From the NCBI GenBank assembly GCA_002633025.1, contig NMRB01000706.1:84785-148784 (forward strand): a DNA stretch of 64,000 nt, written 5' to 3'. Every line of letters starts with the position of its first letter. Position 1 is the stretch's first letter. The stretch is from Notospermus geniculatus (taxonomy: Eukaryota > Nemertea > Pilidiophora > Heteronemertea > Lineidae). The translations under genes and the position numbers were made by a program. Positions 27,021 to 38,254 of the stretch are shown here, in pieces. The notes below the pieces were generated by a model. It did no database searches. It was not told the DNA's origin and saw only the letters and a program-made list of their open reading frames with translations.

Positions 27021-30000
27021 CTATTCTTTCTCTTCGAACGCGGGATTGACAAACTGAGCATCAAACTGGCATCCTTTTTCATTGGGAGTATCCATATGGT
27101 AATCCATCGGCTCCCCCTGAAATATAAGAGAGATACACACACTGAGTGAGGTGCTTTAAAGGTCCGTATCACGCCAAAAACGCGCGTTGAACGCCGCGGT
27201 TTCCGCCCACAGGCTACAGGGGTCACACCCCCTGCGTGAAACGCTGCGGTATGGTCCTGCAGTATAAATAAAAACTTATGTAGATAGCCGCACCCTCTGA
27301 GCATGCGCACTGTATAACTACAAAAGTTATTTCGGGCGGCAACGCGGCGGCGAGCGCGCGTCTTTGGTGTGACCCTTTTTATTTAGGCCGGGTTTATTTG
27401 GCAAGCATGCTTGCCGAGCAGTTCCCTTTTTCGTCCTTATTTAGCAAGCATGCTTGCCATCTAATGCTGAAAAATGTCCCTATTTGGCAAGCATGTCACG
27501 CCCCCTAATGAATATTAATCAGGATATGTGCTTGCCATATTATTCAGCACGTTTGGCTATTGGGCAAGCAAATANNNNNNNNNNNNNNNNNNNNNNNNNN
27601 NNNNNNNNNNNNNNNNNNNNNNNNNNNNNNNNNNNNNNNNNNNNNNNNNNNNNNNNNNNNNNNNNNNNNNNNNNNNNNNNNNNNNNNNNNNNNNNNNNNN
27701 NNNNNNNNNNNNNNNNNNNNNNNNNNNNNNNNNNNNNNNNNNNNNNNNNNNNNNNNNNNNNNNNNNNNNNNNNNNNNNNNNNNNNNNNNNNNNNNNNNNN
27801 NNNNNNNNNNNNNNNNNNNNNNNNNNNNNNNNNNNNNNNNNNNNNNNNNNNNNNNNNNNNNNNNNNNNNNNNNNNNNNNNNNNNNNNNNNNNNNNNNNNN
27901 NNNNNNNNNNNNNNNNNNNNNNNNNNNNNNNNNNNNNNNNNNNNNNNNNNNNNNNNNNNNNNNNNNNNNNNNNNNNNNNNNNNNNNNNNNNNNNNNNNNN
28001 NNNNNNNNNNNNNNNNNNNNNNNNNNNNNNNNNNNNNNNNNNNNNNNNNNNNNNNNNNNNNNNNNNNNNNNNNNNNNNNNNNNNNNNNNNNNNNNNNNNN
28101 NNNNNNNNNNNNNNNNNNNNNNNNNNNNNNNNNNNNNNNNNNNNNNNNNNNNNNNNNNNNNNNNNNNNNNNNNNNNNNNNNNNNNNNNNNNNNNNNNNNN
28201 NNNNNNNNNNNNNNNNNNNNNNNNNNNNNNNNNNNNNNNNNNNNNNNNNNNNNNNNNNNNNNNNNNNNNNNNNNNNNNNNNNNNNNNNNNNNNNNNNNNN
28301 NNNNNNNNNNNNNNNNNNNNNNNNNNNNNNNNNNNNNNNNNNNNNNNNNNNNNNNNNNNNNNNNNNNNNNNNNNNNNNNNNNNNNNNNNNNNNNNNNNNN
28401 NNNNNNNNNNNNNNNNNNNNNNNNNNNNNNNNNNNNNNNNNNNNNNNNNNNNNNNNNNNNNNNNNNNNNNNNNNNNNNNNNNNNNNNNNNNNNNNNNNNN
28501 NNNNNNNNNNNNNNNNNNNNNNNNNNNNNNNNNNNNNNNNNNNNNNNNNNNNNNNNNNNNNNNNNAAATTTGTCTTTGCGGCAGAAATAACGAAAGTCAA
28601 AGGTTACAATGTCGTCCACTTACCACAAGGCATGGTCCTTCCGACGAGCAGACAGCATAGATGGCGTAGATTGGTATAAAGATGACCACGAAGAGTGACA
28701 TCATCCAACCCAGAACATTTGACCACAGCGGAAATTCGTAGTCGCCATAGGTTGCTGGCGAGTAGTCGATCCACGAGAACAGCAACACGAACTGGAAAGA
28801 AGTAAAAGGACCGTGACACAAACGATATGCACCACTTGATTTTGGCGAACACAGTCCTTGGTTTAGGCCTAAATTTTGCCGGGTTTCTACACTTGCGTGC
28901 AGCATTTTTATACTTTGAAAATGAAATCGTTCTGCCACCCGTTCTTTTTCAATCATCGCTGCACGTAACGTGTTTGTGCTTAGCCTGACGAAGACAGGGC
29001 GATCTGAGGATGTCTATCCCACTTACCAGTATGATTGCAGGTGTCAATACACCCCAGCAGATTCTCCACCACCATGGCAAGATACCTCTCAACAACGGAT
29101 TGTCGCCAAGCATTAAAGTGATGTCTTTGAAAAGACGGTTCCAGCCTAGAAAACATAACACCATTGCGACACTGAAGGAGTATCATGACTGAATTGACCC
29201 TGGGAACCAGTGAGACAATTCATTTCACTTCTAGTGGATTGTACATTGTACATTGTACATCACTTCTAGTGGATTGTACATTCATCTGCAATGACCACTA
29301 CGGTAAGAAAGCTGCAGAGATCAGGATGAAACTGGCATGAATCCACCTGTTACAAACAGTGGACTATCACATACATGTATGATGTACCGGTACTAAACAT
29401 ACCATAAACCCACGACAGAACCAAACATTCACAGAGTCCAATGAGAAGGACTGCCCATCCACCGGCATATGTATCCATCAGCTGTAACCAGTAGACACCG
29501 CCCTGGAAAGCAATTGAAATCATTCTTACACGACCAAAAACAGTTGACAGTTTCCACTGCATATGGTTGCCACTCATTGCATGGGCTTGAATGTTAGAAT
29601 TGAAATTAAAACTAATTTGCCGAACTCAAGGCTAGCAGAAGCGCAATAATCACACAATTAAGTGACTGACAGAGCACCCCACTTTTTCACAGACCATCAT
29701 CGACAATTTTTTTTCCACATAGGCCTACTGTAGGCGAGTGCTTACATTGGTACAAAGTATAAGACCAAGAGTGAACAGAAGAAGACAGAGTCCAAGAATG
29801 ACGAGCATCTTCCTTTTGCGCATCTTGGGGAAGCGGTCAATCAGAGCCGTTACCACTGTTTCCATAAGAGTAAACTGAAAGAAAGTCAGGAGTTGAACAA
29901 TCCTAGCTGAAGCTGTCGGCTGATGACAGGAACGACGCACTTTTGTGCTGCTTATTGGTACCATACCGAAGCATTCACTCAAAGTAACGAACTACATGTA

Positions 30001-33000
30001 CTAAAGTTTCCTGAGGAAATGTGGACGTCACAAATCCTTTCCATAAACGTGCACACGCTTGTTTTGAATCAAGACACTTCGAAGATGACTAGGCCCCACT
30101 ACGAATTACCATATGATGCGTTTTGCATTAAGGATCCGTGGTGGTGGCCATAGCGCCGTACCTGACTGTCCAAGCCGAGTGTTATCAGCATGATGAAGAA
30201 GAGGATGGCCCAAAGTGGCGAAATGGGCATACGAGTCACCGCATCGGGATATACCACGAAGGCCAGTCCGGCACCTAGGAGAAGAAATAGGGAGACGTAG
30301 ATCTTGGCCGACAGAGCGCCATTCATAATCTATCATATCTCTATCGTGTTTGCCAGTGATTCCAACAACACATATGGATTCGCCTCCACCTTCACAGAGA
30401 ATATTTTGGACTACAGTCAAAGGAATTCGGAATCCCAGGGGTTCTACGTCGGAACCATTTCAGTAGAACCATGTCCGAAAAGCATTTGGAAGACGGACGT
30501 CTCTGATGTCCAGGACTGTCAAGAGTTGGAAAGACTCACCACTCTGAGCCACTTTATCGACTGTGGTGTTCAATTCCTTCGCCAGATATCCTAGGAAGGA
30601 GAAGATGACGAAGCCGGCGAACACACTGGTGGCGCAGTTACCAACCGAGACGATCAAGGCATCTCTGAAATGAAGTATGAGTGCCACAGTTCAGCTCGAG
30701 TAAGGGGCAGTAATTGTATTAAAAAACGGTGGATACGTATAGACAGATTTCTCGTACCTCAAACAATTGTTGTTGAATCTGTTGTAACTTGCCAGTGTTA
30801 TTAGTCCTCCCCAGCAGGCTGAGAGAGAGAAGAAGATCTGAACAGCAGCGTCGATCCATACCTGCGAAAACGACAAAGAGGGGTAGAGAGTGTCCGTCCC
30901 AGAGACAAACGAAAGACGTGCGCATTCAGTGCCTCTGTGACCAATATACTTCATGTCCAAAACTTAGGAGAGAAGTAGGCTATGCATTCAGTACCTACTC
31001 ATACTCCAAACACCAGAAGGACACTCAGTCCACCCGAAGAGCGGAAGACAAGGCATGCAACCCCGCATGCAACAGATAGAGAGGACAAAAGTTATGAAAA
31101 TGCATAATCGCTATCGACAACAAGATTTCGAAATCTGGTGTTGCGACCAAATTTCGTCTTGTATGCCTTACCTTTGCATCTTTCAGGCGGTGTAACTGTG
31201 GCGTCATGTAAAACTTGATTCCTTCATAGTGACCCGGAAGCAACACACCCCTGATCAAGAGGATGACCAGCACCACGTAAGGAAACAGGGCGGTGAAGTA
31301 GACCACCTGAAAGACGGAATTAATTCGGTGTAAAAAAGATGCTTTTTCAAGTGACGGTGTATGTAAAATACATTCTGGAATTAGGTCATGTAAGACGGTA
31401 GTTCAACTTCAACAGCCGTGTTGAGGGTCAAAAAAGCTTCGTCCAGGATATCAGGACCAGGAAGTTTTTGGCCTTGATAGGAAGAATGGGTGCATGGGAA
31501 AGAGATTATCAACAGTTCACACCAGGTGAACGATCGTTCGACGGATATGGTAGCCTACTGATACATGTATTGTATTTGGTCAACACGATCTGAAGCCATC
31601 GTCCCACAGCTATAGCAAGGCAGAATCATGTATCGTCTGCTGTGGTGAATCGGACAGAACAAGATCTTGCAATTATTTCAAGGCCTCCGGTCATGGACGG
31701 CGCTGAGGAGAGCTGGTCCGAAAGCGAAGTGACCGTGATCTTGGTTGGTATTTCGAGATGAACCACGGAGGAGACAACAGTAGGCTACATCCGAGAATCG
31801 TTTTTGATGTAAACCAAGTGGCATACCTTCCCTGATGATTTCACTCCCTTACATAGGCAGAGAAAAACGATGATCCACGCTACAACCAGGGCGAGTACGA
31901 GCTGCCATCGTATGTCACCGACTTCTTCTACTCCTTTCGATAAGCCGAGAATGTAATTCCTTGAAAAGATGAAGGAATGAAGAGAATAAGAATCTAGGGC
32001 CTGAAGCGGCGAACGAATTTGCATGTCCCACACTCAGACAAACATTTCGTTCCATCATTTTGTAGAGAAATATCAGGAAAGTATTAAAGCCTGCATTGAT
32101 GACGAAATCGAGACAAACGTACGCCGATCATTCATTCGCGTTCACTCGAACCTCAGCAATACTCAGTTAAAAAATCGGTGCATCGTTAACCGAGAAACTT
32201 ACTCGTAATATTCCTCAGAGGCTGTCTTCCTGTGGATGCTGTGGTTTTTAGCCAGTTCCGAATCCCAAAGACCAGTTAACTGAGCCGTGGTTTTGTTGTA
32301 GCACGTCCCGTTTGAATATTTGACGGCGTCTGCCTGCGTGCAGTTGGTGTCAGGTATCCGTGTGTAGCACACTAAGAAGTGAATGATAAAAGAAACAGAT
32401 CTAGAAATTGCTTCTCGACGAGTTGTTCTTTTAGCGAGGAATCTTGAAATAAAACGAAATATCGACGAACAACAAGATGCCACTGAAGATTACCAACGAA
32501 ATAACAGAGGCGACACCGCGACGTATCAGAAGATTTCGGATATCGCCAAGTAAGCAGGCGACGACCAAAAGGAACGTGCACACTGCAGAGCCTGGAGGAA
32601 TGTCTACCATATTCGATTGAACTTTGGAAAGAACGTTTTCGGAAGACGTAATCGAATAATACGAAGGCTAGATCAACCACCAACCGGGAGCACAGTGCTC
32701 TGAGTGTGATTCTAGGCCTACATTGCAACAGCCCATTGTGATCAACATACTGTCTGTATTCCACCAATTATTGCAGCCATCCCACGGGAGGTGAGCCCTG
32801 AACGAAGCAAAGAGATAATATAAGGCCCAGGCTATAATCATGTTGTAGTAGATGGCCACCAGACCGGAGACGATCACCATGCCGATACCAATTCCTGAAA
32901 GACAAGAAGCAAATCATTCAGTCAAGCCAAGTTGTCACCAGAAGACGGATGAAAATTTACCGTATTGCCGCGTGAGTCGAAACGAACGAGGAACGTCGGA

Positions 33001-36000
33001 CCGCGTATCTGGTAGGCCTACTGACCTGTGAACATAGGAGCAAACTTCCAACACGTCAGTGGTCCATTGCTGGAGAACTGTCCGACGGACAACTCTAGGA
33101 AGAAGATCGGTACACCCACGAAAGTCAACATGATGATGTAAGGAATGAAGAAAGCACCTGGAAAAGAAATCATTTGATTGGAAAATAGGTCCGGTTACCC
33201 CTCTTGTTTGGCCAACCTTTCTGACCACCTTTCCTACAACAACAAACGCCAGGCGCTGTTGCGGCGTGCTGGTTTTTCGTTTCATTCTCTTTCAACGACG
33301 TATCGCCGCCGGAAAAAAGTTCTAATGCTTATTCGGTGCTGTCATTCTTCCACATCGAGAACACAGCAGACGAGAGGTCTCACACTGCATATCACTTCGA
33401 AACAGCAAGGTTTCGACCCTTCCCCACCAGAGCTGTAAGTGCTTACCTCCACCGTTCCTGTAACAGAGATACGGGAACCTCCAGACGTTGCCGAGCCCCA
33501 CAGCATAACCGAGACAGGAGAGTAAGAAATCCATATGATTAGACCAGTTGCCACGCTCTTTGTTTTCATCTTCTCCTTCCACGGATTCCTGTAACACAGA
33601 AATTGGTAAAGAATACTCCGCTGGGAAGAACACCACACGACTGTGTTCAGAATCTGGTTGCATACGCTACAACATTCCATACTGTCCAACGAAACCCATT
33701 CCCTTCATGCTGTGGACACCGTCGCTGGCATTCGGTATGGCGCACCGGAATTTTTGGCTGATCTGAAGTAGAAACACACATTTTACCTCATCCGTCTCTT
33801 TCTTGCTGATGTAATCATGATTCGCAGGCGGTGATGCTGAAGGTGGTTGGGAATTCCTGCCGGTTGATATGTTCTGAAATGACATTTTATCGTGATGTTC
33901 AGTAACAGTCGGTTTCACCGCTTTTTCTTGTCCACCTGCTGCAAAAAATGGTGATGCCAGACGACTACATCGAGACCAGCAGGTTGAAACAACCTGACCT
34001 GTGAATTAGAATAAACCTCATCCTACCGGATTACCATCCTTTTGGGAATCCTTGCTTGGCTTTTCATCTCTCCGCCCAGAACCAGATGCCCGCGGGAGAG
34101 GAGGGGAATTCAAGACACGAATATTCAGGACTACGTCCTGCGAGTCGCTCATCTTGCCATCCGTCAAATGCGGAACACCCAAAAAAGTGTCGAAATATAT
34201 GTTACCTAAATTCTATTAAATGTCATGTCCCTCCATTTGATTTCATCGGCATCCATATACTGGAAGTTACCTCCTTCACAGCTGCTTCATGGCCAAATAG
34301 GTATAATATTGGCTACTAACTTGGCCAACGAATCCTTTCTTGTCTTTTCGAAGACTCGAAGCTTGCATTCAGAAACACGTAACCATGGACAATATACCAT
34401 TTTTGTTGGTAAATTTCATGCGATTGTGCCTTTAGGTTCAGATTGGGCGTTCATTCTTGACACAAATAAGGTGGAATGCATCTTTTTCATAGGCAAGTTA
34501 AGCATCCTTTGAGGGCTCTTGTATATGAAGTGATACATTCATTCTATTCTTCTCCACAGTATTCACCTGTGTCAAGTGTAATGCATCTACGAGTACTTAA
34601 CCACTTATCACTTCACATTGGTAGGCCTACACCCGAGAAACTTGACGAGGGTGGAGCAAATGCCGAGGTTGAATAAAAGTCCTTCCAGAAAGGCGCGAGT
34701 AAGAGAGAAGAGTTGCTTCAATCTTTAGGTGGCGGTGTAGCAGTAAAGGATGTGAGCCACCAGAGACAATATGGTCAAGTGGTAGGACAATCCCGTTTTT
34801 CCTTGTCATACGCTCTATTTTTTCCTATAAGACTAGGGGTCAGAGGGACTATTTCATTTAGAACAGATCGTCGTAGGCCTACATTTTGCCTTGACGGTCG
34901 AAACCATGAAGTGCCACGGTGTTCTGTTTCTCAGTTCCCCCTCATTGCACCGATGGGGTGCACTGTGAAACGAGAGTGACAGATTTTTCTATGTTCCCCA
35001 ACTGAACAGTCATGACCTCCCTAACTGTCTTTTGTACGGAAATACTGAGATATAAGGAACACTAGAAAACGTTACATCGGTATCTCTATTCTAATTATTA
35101 TTTTGGTCTTTCATTGAAAAAAAAACAGGTTAAAATGTCCATTAAACTGATATGCTCATTTTGTTTTTTTTTCGTTCTCAAGACGTACCGGGCTGTGGAA
35201 TCTTTCCCATTGAGTCATGTCTGTTACACCCCAAATTCTTCTCTACAATTGATGAACAGTAGTCGGCGGGTCTGTAGGCCTACACTCATCTTTCATACAA
35301 CATAACTATGAATAGCCTACAATTATTTCATACAAATCATAAATATGTACATGATAATCTTCCACATACCAATTCTGAGTGTAGTCCTACCTCTTAGAAA
35401 ACCCACTGTTTGCACTAAGAAGCTTCACAATATTGTATCCTGAGGATATTTGCTTGAATGGTGCATGCTGACAATTGCATGACTCGCAGAGAAGACAACA
35501 GTGGATTTCTCTCTTTCGTAGTATATTTTGATATTGGCACACATAATGATTATACCAACTGAGCGGGGACAAGGCAATTCAACGGGGTCGGGACCTTCGA
35601 AGCATGAAGCAGTTGAACTGTGGCAATCACTCAAGTCGTCACTTTGCATCGTTTCTCGAGTTCAGTGACATTTTAGTTTTCATTTTCAAGTATTCGGAAT
35701 TGGTAGTTACCAATAGACAAGTGAAACCACGGATCCTGATTGGCGCTTTTTCTCGCCTCAGCACCCGCCTATCACGACACGTGCTACCCCAATTGTTGGA
35801 GACATTTGGGAATCTGTTTGCCAAACTAAATTTATTTGGGAATCTGTTTGCCAAACTAAATTTATACAGACGCGAATCTGCTCTGATTTGAATTTTCAAA
35901 TATATTTAAAAAACAAGTATCCAACATATATAGAGCACAAAAAACGAAACACAAAATGACAATACGTCAATAAGTCGTCTCCAAATTTTCGACCCCAACC

Positions 36001-36322
36001 GGGGTCTTCCTCAGCCGGGCACTTTCTAGTAGAGATCCGAGAAGTGAAAAAAAACACCACAGGAATGACAAAAGAAGTTCTCTGACATAAAAAAAGAGAT
36101 AAGTATTGCTATTTTAGTAATCAATAAATATCAATAGACAAATACTAACGTGAAAACAATCCAATATATAGAATATACTGATAATGGTTAACTTACATCA
36201 TCATTTGGCGGAGGAGCCAGTTTGTACCAATCCGGATTCGTCTGGCTACCCGTCATTCCCATTCCCCGCAGGCGCGAATCCTGCAGCCCGGTGAAATGCA
36301 CCCCCTCATTCGGTACGTCCAT
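27021..36322 (-). CDS. SLC6 Na+/Cl--dependent amino-acid transporter, glycine-transporter-like
   Basis: Plasma-membrane symporter of the neurotransmitter:sodium symporter family. Phase-consistent exons, 5' to 3': 36197-36322 (putative), 34035-34152, 33787-33938, 33447-33588, 33026-33157, 32751-32894, 32203-32371, 31827-31959, 31172-31306, 30758-30861, 30540-30664, 30162-30274, 29746-29874, 29403-29502, 29027-29145, 28624-28791, then 27021-27116 with the stop. TM1 reads [20 protein letters not shown], with the Na+/Cl- site residues. TM3 has IYYNMIIAW. Extracellular loop 2 has the cysteine pair in [10 protein letters not shown] and sequons NCT, NGT, NKT and NHS. TM6 has [18 protein letters not shown] and TM8 [14 protein letters not shown]. 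About 690-730 residues are visible. A C-terminal tail exon is probably lost in the gap at 27575-28565. The exact substrate cannot be read, and glycine or proline are the likeliest. Confidence 0.93.
27158..27380. repeat. Inverted-repeat element in the last SLC6 intron
   Basis: Ends match as imperfect inverted repeats: left AAAGGTCCGTATCACGCC, right GGTGTGACCCTTTTT. Next to each end is an inner CGCGCG-rich part. MITE-like. Confidence 0.55.
27400..27574. repeat. Cluster of GGCAAGCATGCTTGCC palindromes before the gap
   Basis: A full 16-base palindrome lies at 27400-27415 and a 14-base version at 27444-27457. Half sites follow at 27486-27495, 27530-27536 and 27562-27570, where the N block begins. 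Spacing is irregular. It could be the edge of a satellite or repeat that the assembler could not cross. Confidence 0.7.
27575..28565. other. Assembly gap (991 N)
   Basis: The gap falls in the 3' part of the SLC6 gene, between the TM12 exon and the final tail exon. Open frames that seem to cross it are artefacts of the Ns. Confidence 0.98.
35805..35864. repeat. Exact tandem duplication of a 30-base unit
   Basis: The unit TTTGGGAATCTGTTTGCCAA plus ten more bases is repeated twice without change, in the SLC6 5' intron. Confidence 0.9.
35975..36020 (-). repeat. Repeat-end motif with a GACCCC/GGGGTC stem
   Basis: On the minus strand GGCTGAGGAAGACCCCGG is followed by TTGGGGTCGAAAATTTGG, a short perfect stem flanked by CTGAGGA and GAAA. 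Similar hairpins recur at the ends of retroelement-related repeats in marine invertebrates. The family is not assigned. Confidence 0.35.
36197..36322 (-). CDS. Putative 5' coding exon of the SLC6 gene (alternative start)
   Basis: The ATG at 36322 follows an in-frame TGA 21 bases upstream and opens 42 codons ([12 protein letters not shown]..., ending [10 protein letters not shown]) to a GTAAGT donor in phase 0. The next exon (34035-34152) has its own ATG right after a possible AG acceptor and can be read from either start. The long form adds 42 residues to the cytosolic N-terminus. The short form starts MSDSQDVV at 34152. Confidence 0.55.
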
Positions 36323-38254
36323 CTTGTCGTCCGGCCAACGTCAAGATGAGAAACCACGGAACGTCTTTGATCAGCTGAAGGAGGGGCCTCACGGGGCATA
36401 GATTATTGTCAAACAATTCGTTTGATCAATCGTCGATATAGGTATTTTCATAAACTAATAAAGGTTTCTTTTATTACTGTATGGTATTTTTGAATGGGTT
36501 ATTCAAATTGACGAAGCCTACTAACCAACCGGAAGAACCGCATGCGTGACATCGCCGCTTGACGTCAAATAAATCTAGATTTCGACGAACATGAATCGGC
36601 GGTGACAGCCGTATCGGCCCACTCACGAAAGTCATCCCTTTGTTGTATGTTCGTCTGGCAGCATTTCCTTTGCGAATGTTGAACTGAGAACCAAACGTCA
36701 AATACATGACAGCTCCAGTAGGGACCATGCGGGTCTACACAGGAGGAAACCGGAGCTCGGCAGATCTGATCAGATCGGACTCGGAGTGTTCATGCAAATT
36801 ATAGCCCCTGCCGACAAGAGTGAGGTTTCGCAAATCTGACGAAACACGAAGTACGAAATACGAAATTGTACTTTATTTCCATGACGTAATGTATTTCAGG
36901 AGATGGTTGGCACNCCTGACTTAATTGCAACACTCCCCCCACAATATTTTCCTACACAGCCAACATTTTCAGGTGGCAGCTGCTTCAAACAATCTGATAT
37001 CCAACACCACGTCCCCAAAACTCATTCCTGATACCTCTTATTATATGCAAGTAGACTGAGATATCTGCTTAGAGAGTGAGCTAATGTGAGTTAAAGTGAG
37101 AGTGAGCTAAAAGATCCAATATCTATGCATGTAGAATCCTGTTCAACAATTAAGCCTTCCAAAGCAACCCATGGTACCCATCGTTACAACTAGCCTTGGA
37201 GGAATTATACTGTCCTCCAAGAACTAGCCAACGTAATAGACGTTGACTTTTTTATGAACAGGATGCATCAAAATTAATGCAACGACTCAGCCAAACAAAC
37301 AAGAAAACTTCCTTACAGGCATATGTTGCATTATTTAAATTCTGAAACAGTACCTTTAGTATAACAGAAAAGATAGAGAAAAAACACAGCATCTTGAGTA
37401 ACATTATTAGTCATTAAAATTCACTGATCTAACCAAACAATTCCATAAACTATTGATACATGTAAATAAGATGAATATTCAATACAGACTGTCAACACCA
37501 AATGCTTTAACATCATATGCCTTATAAATCTTTGTTGATACCTCAATGCTTGTGGGATACCATGGAAACATCTGTTCATACTTAAGGTGCTGCTCCACGT
37601 GACATTTCTGTCGAATGTTTGCTGTCAGATAGTAAAGTTACAACTTCCACGGGATGGTCTTTGGACAGTTCTGTCCAAAGACCATCCCGTGGAAGTTGTT
37701 CAGCTAGTGACTGTATGACAGCAATAATGGCTGTCTGGCAGCAATAATCGACTATCTGACAGCAAACTTTTGACAGAAAACTGTCACGTGGAGTGGCACC
37801 TTTACTCAAGTACCGGTAGTACCTCGAGAGTTAATCAGCACCCATTATCTTCAAAACATTGCACGAAAATGTATAAATGGCCACAGCACCATTCAGTTAA
37901 CAAGCATATTTCTTTTGTAATGGACATTAGTCAACCTAAGAATACAGACTATAACCTTGATTGTGTAACCATTATCGGACAGACACACACATATTCCTGA
38001 AAACTAGTACTCTGGGATAACCAGCCCACGTTTCACTTGCTTGTTTTCAGAGCATTACCAAAGCCAACTACCTCTATACCATTCGTATCACAACTAATGA
38101 TTGTGTTCAGGACTGATGTAAATCAAACAGCCCTAAGTAACATGAAAGCTGAATTCATATGGCATGTTTTATTCCAACCGTTTGTGATGTGAATTTTGTG
38201 ATTTTTAGTGCAAATTTATGTGACACTGATACAAGTAGCTCATTAAGTACTTTT
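36323..38254. other. Intergenic region between SLC6 and cystinosin
   Basis: Contains a single N at 36914 and the nested hairpin element at 37584-37802. Otherwise AT-rich with no supportable exon. A frame at 36474-36728 was considered and rejected. Confidence 0.5.
37584..37802. repeat. Nested hairpin element, 219 bp
   Basis: Outer arms begin AAGGTGCTGCTCCACGTGAC and end with the reverse complement. GTTTGCTGTCAGATAGT is matched on the other side. Inside it, 37641-37666 and 37673-37698 form a perfect 26-base stem with a 6-base loop. TACT occurs close to both ends and may be a target duplication. Confidence 0.75.

Noticed and set aside
27454-28679. Long open frames of 340-380 codons across 27454-28679
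   Set aside because: They run through 991 Ns; there is no real coding sequence.
36474-36728. Minus-strand frame MVPTGAVMYLTFGSQF... ending at a possible GTGAGT donor
   Set aside because: No homology recognised, and the SLC6 start exon at 36322 already has an in-frame stop before its ATG. It could be untranslated leader at most.
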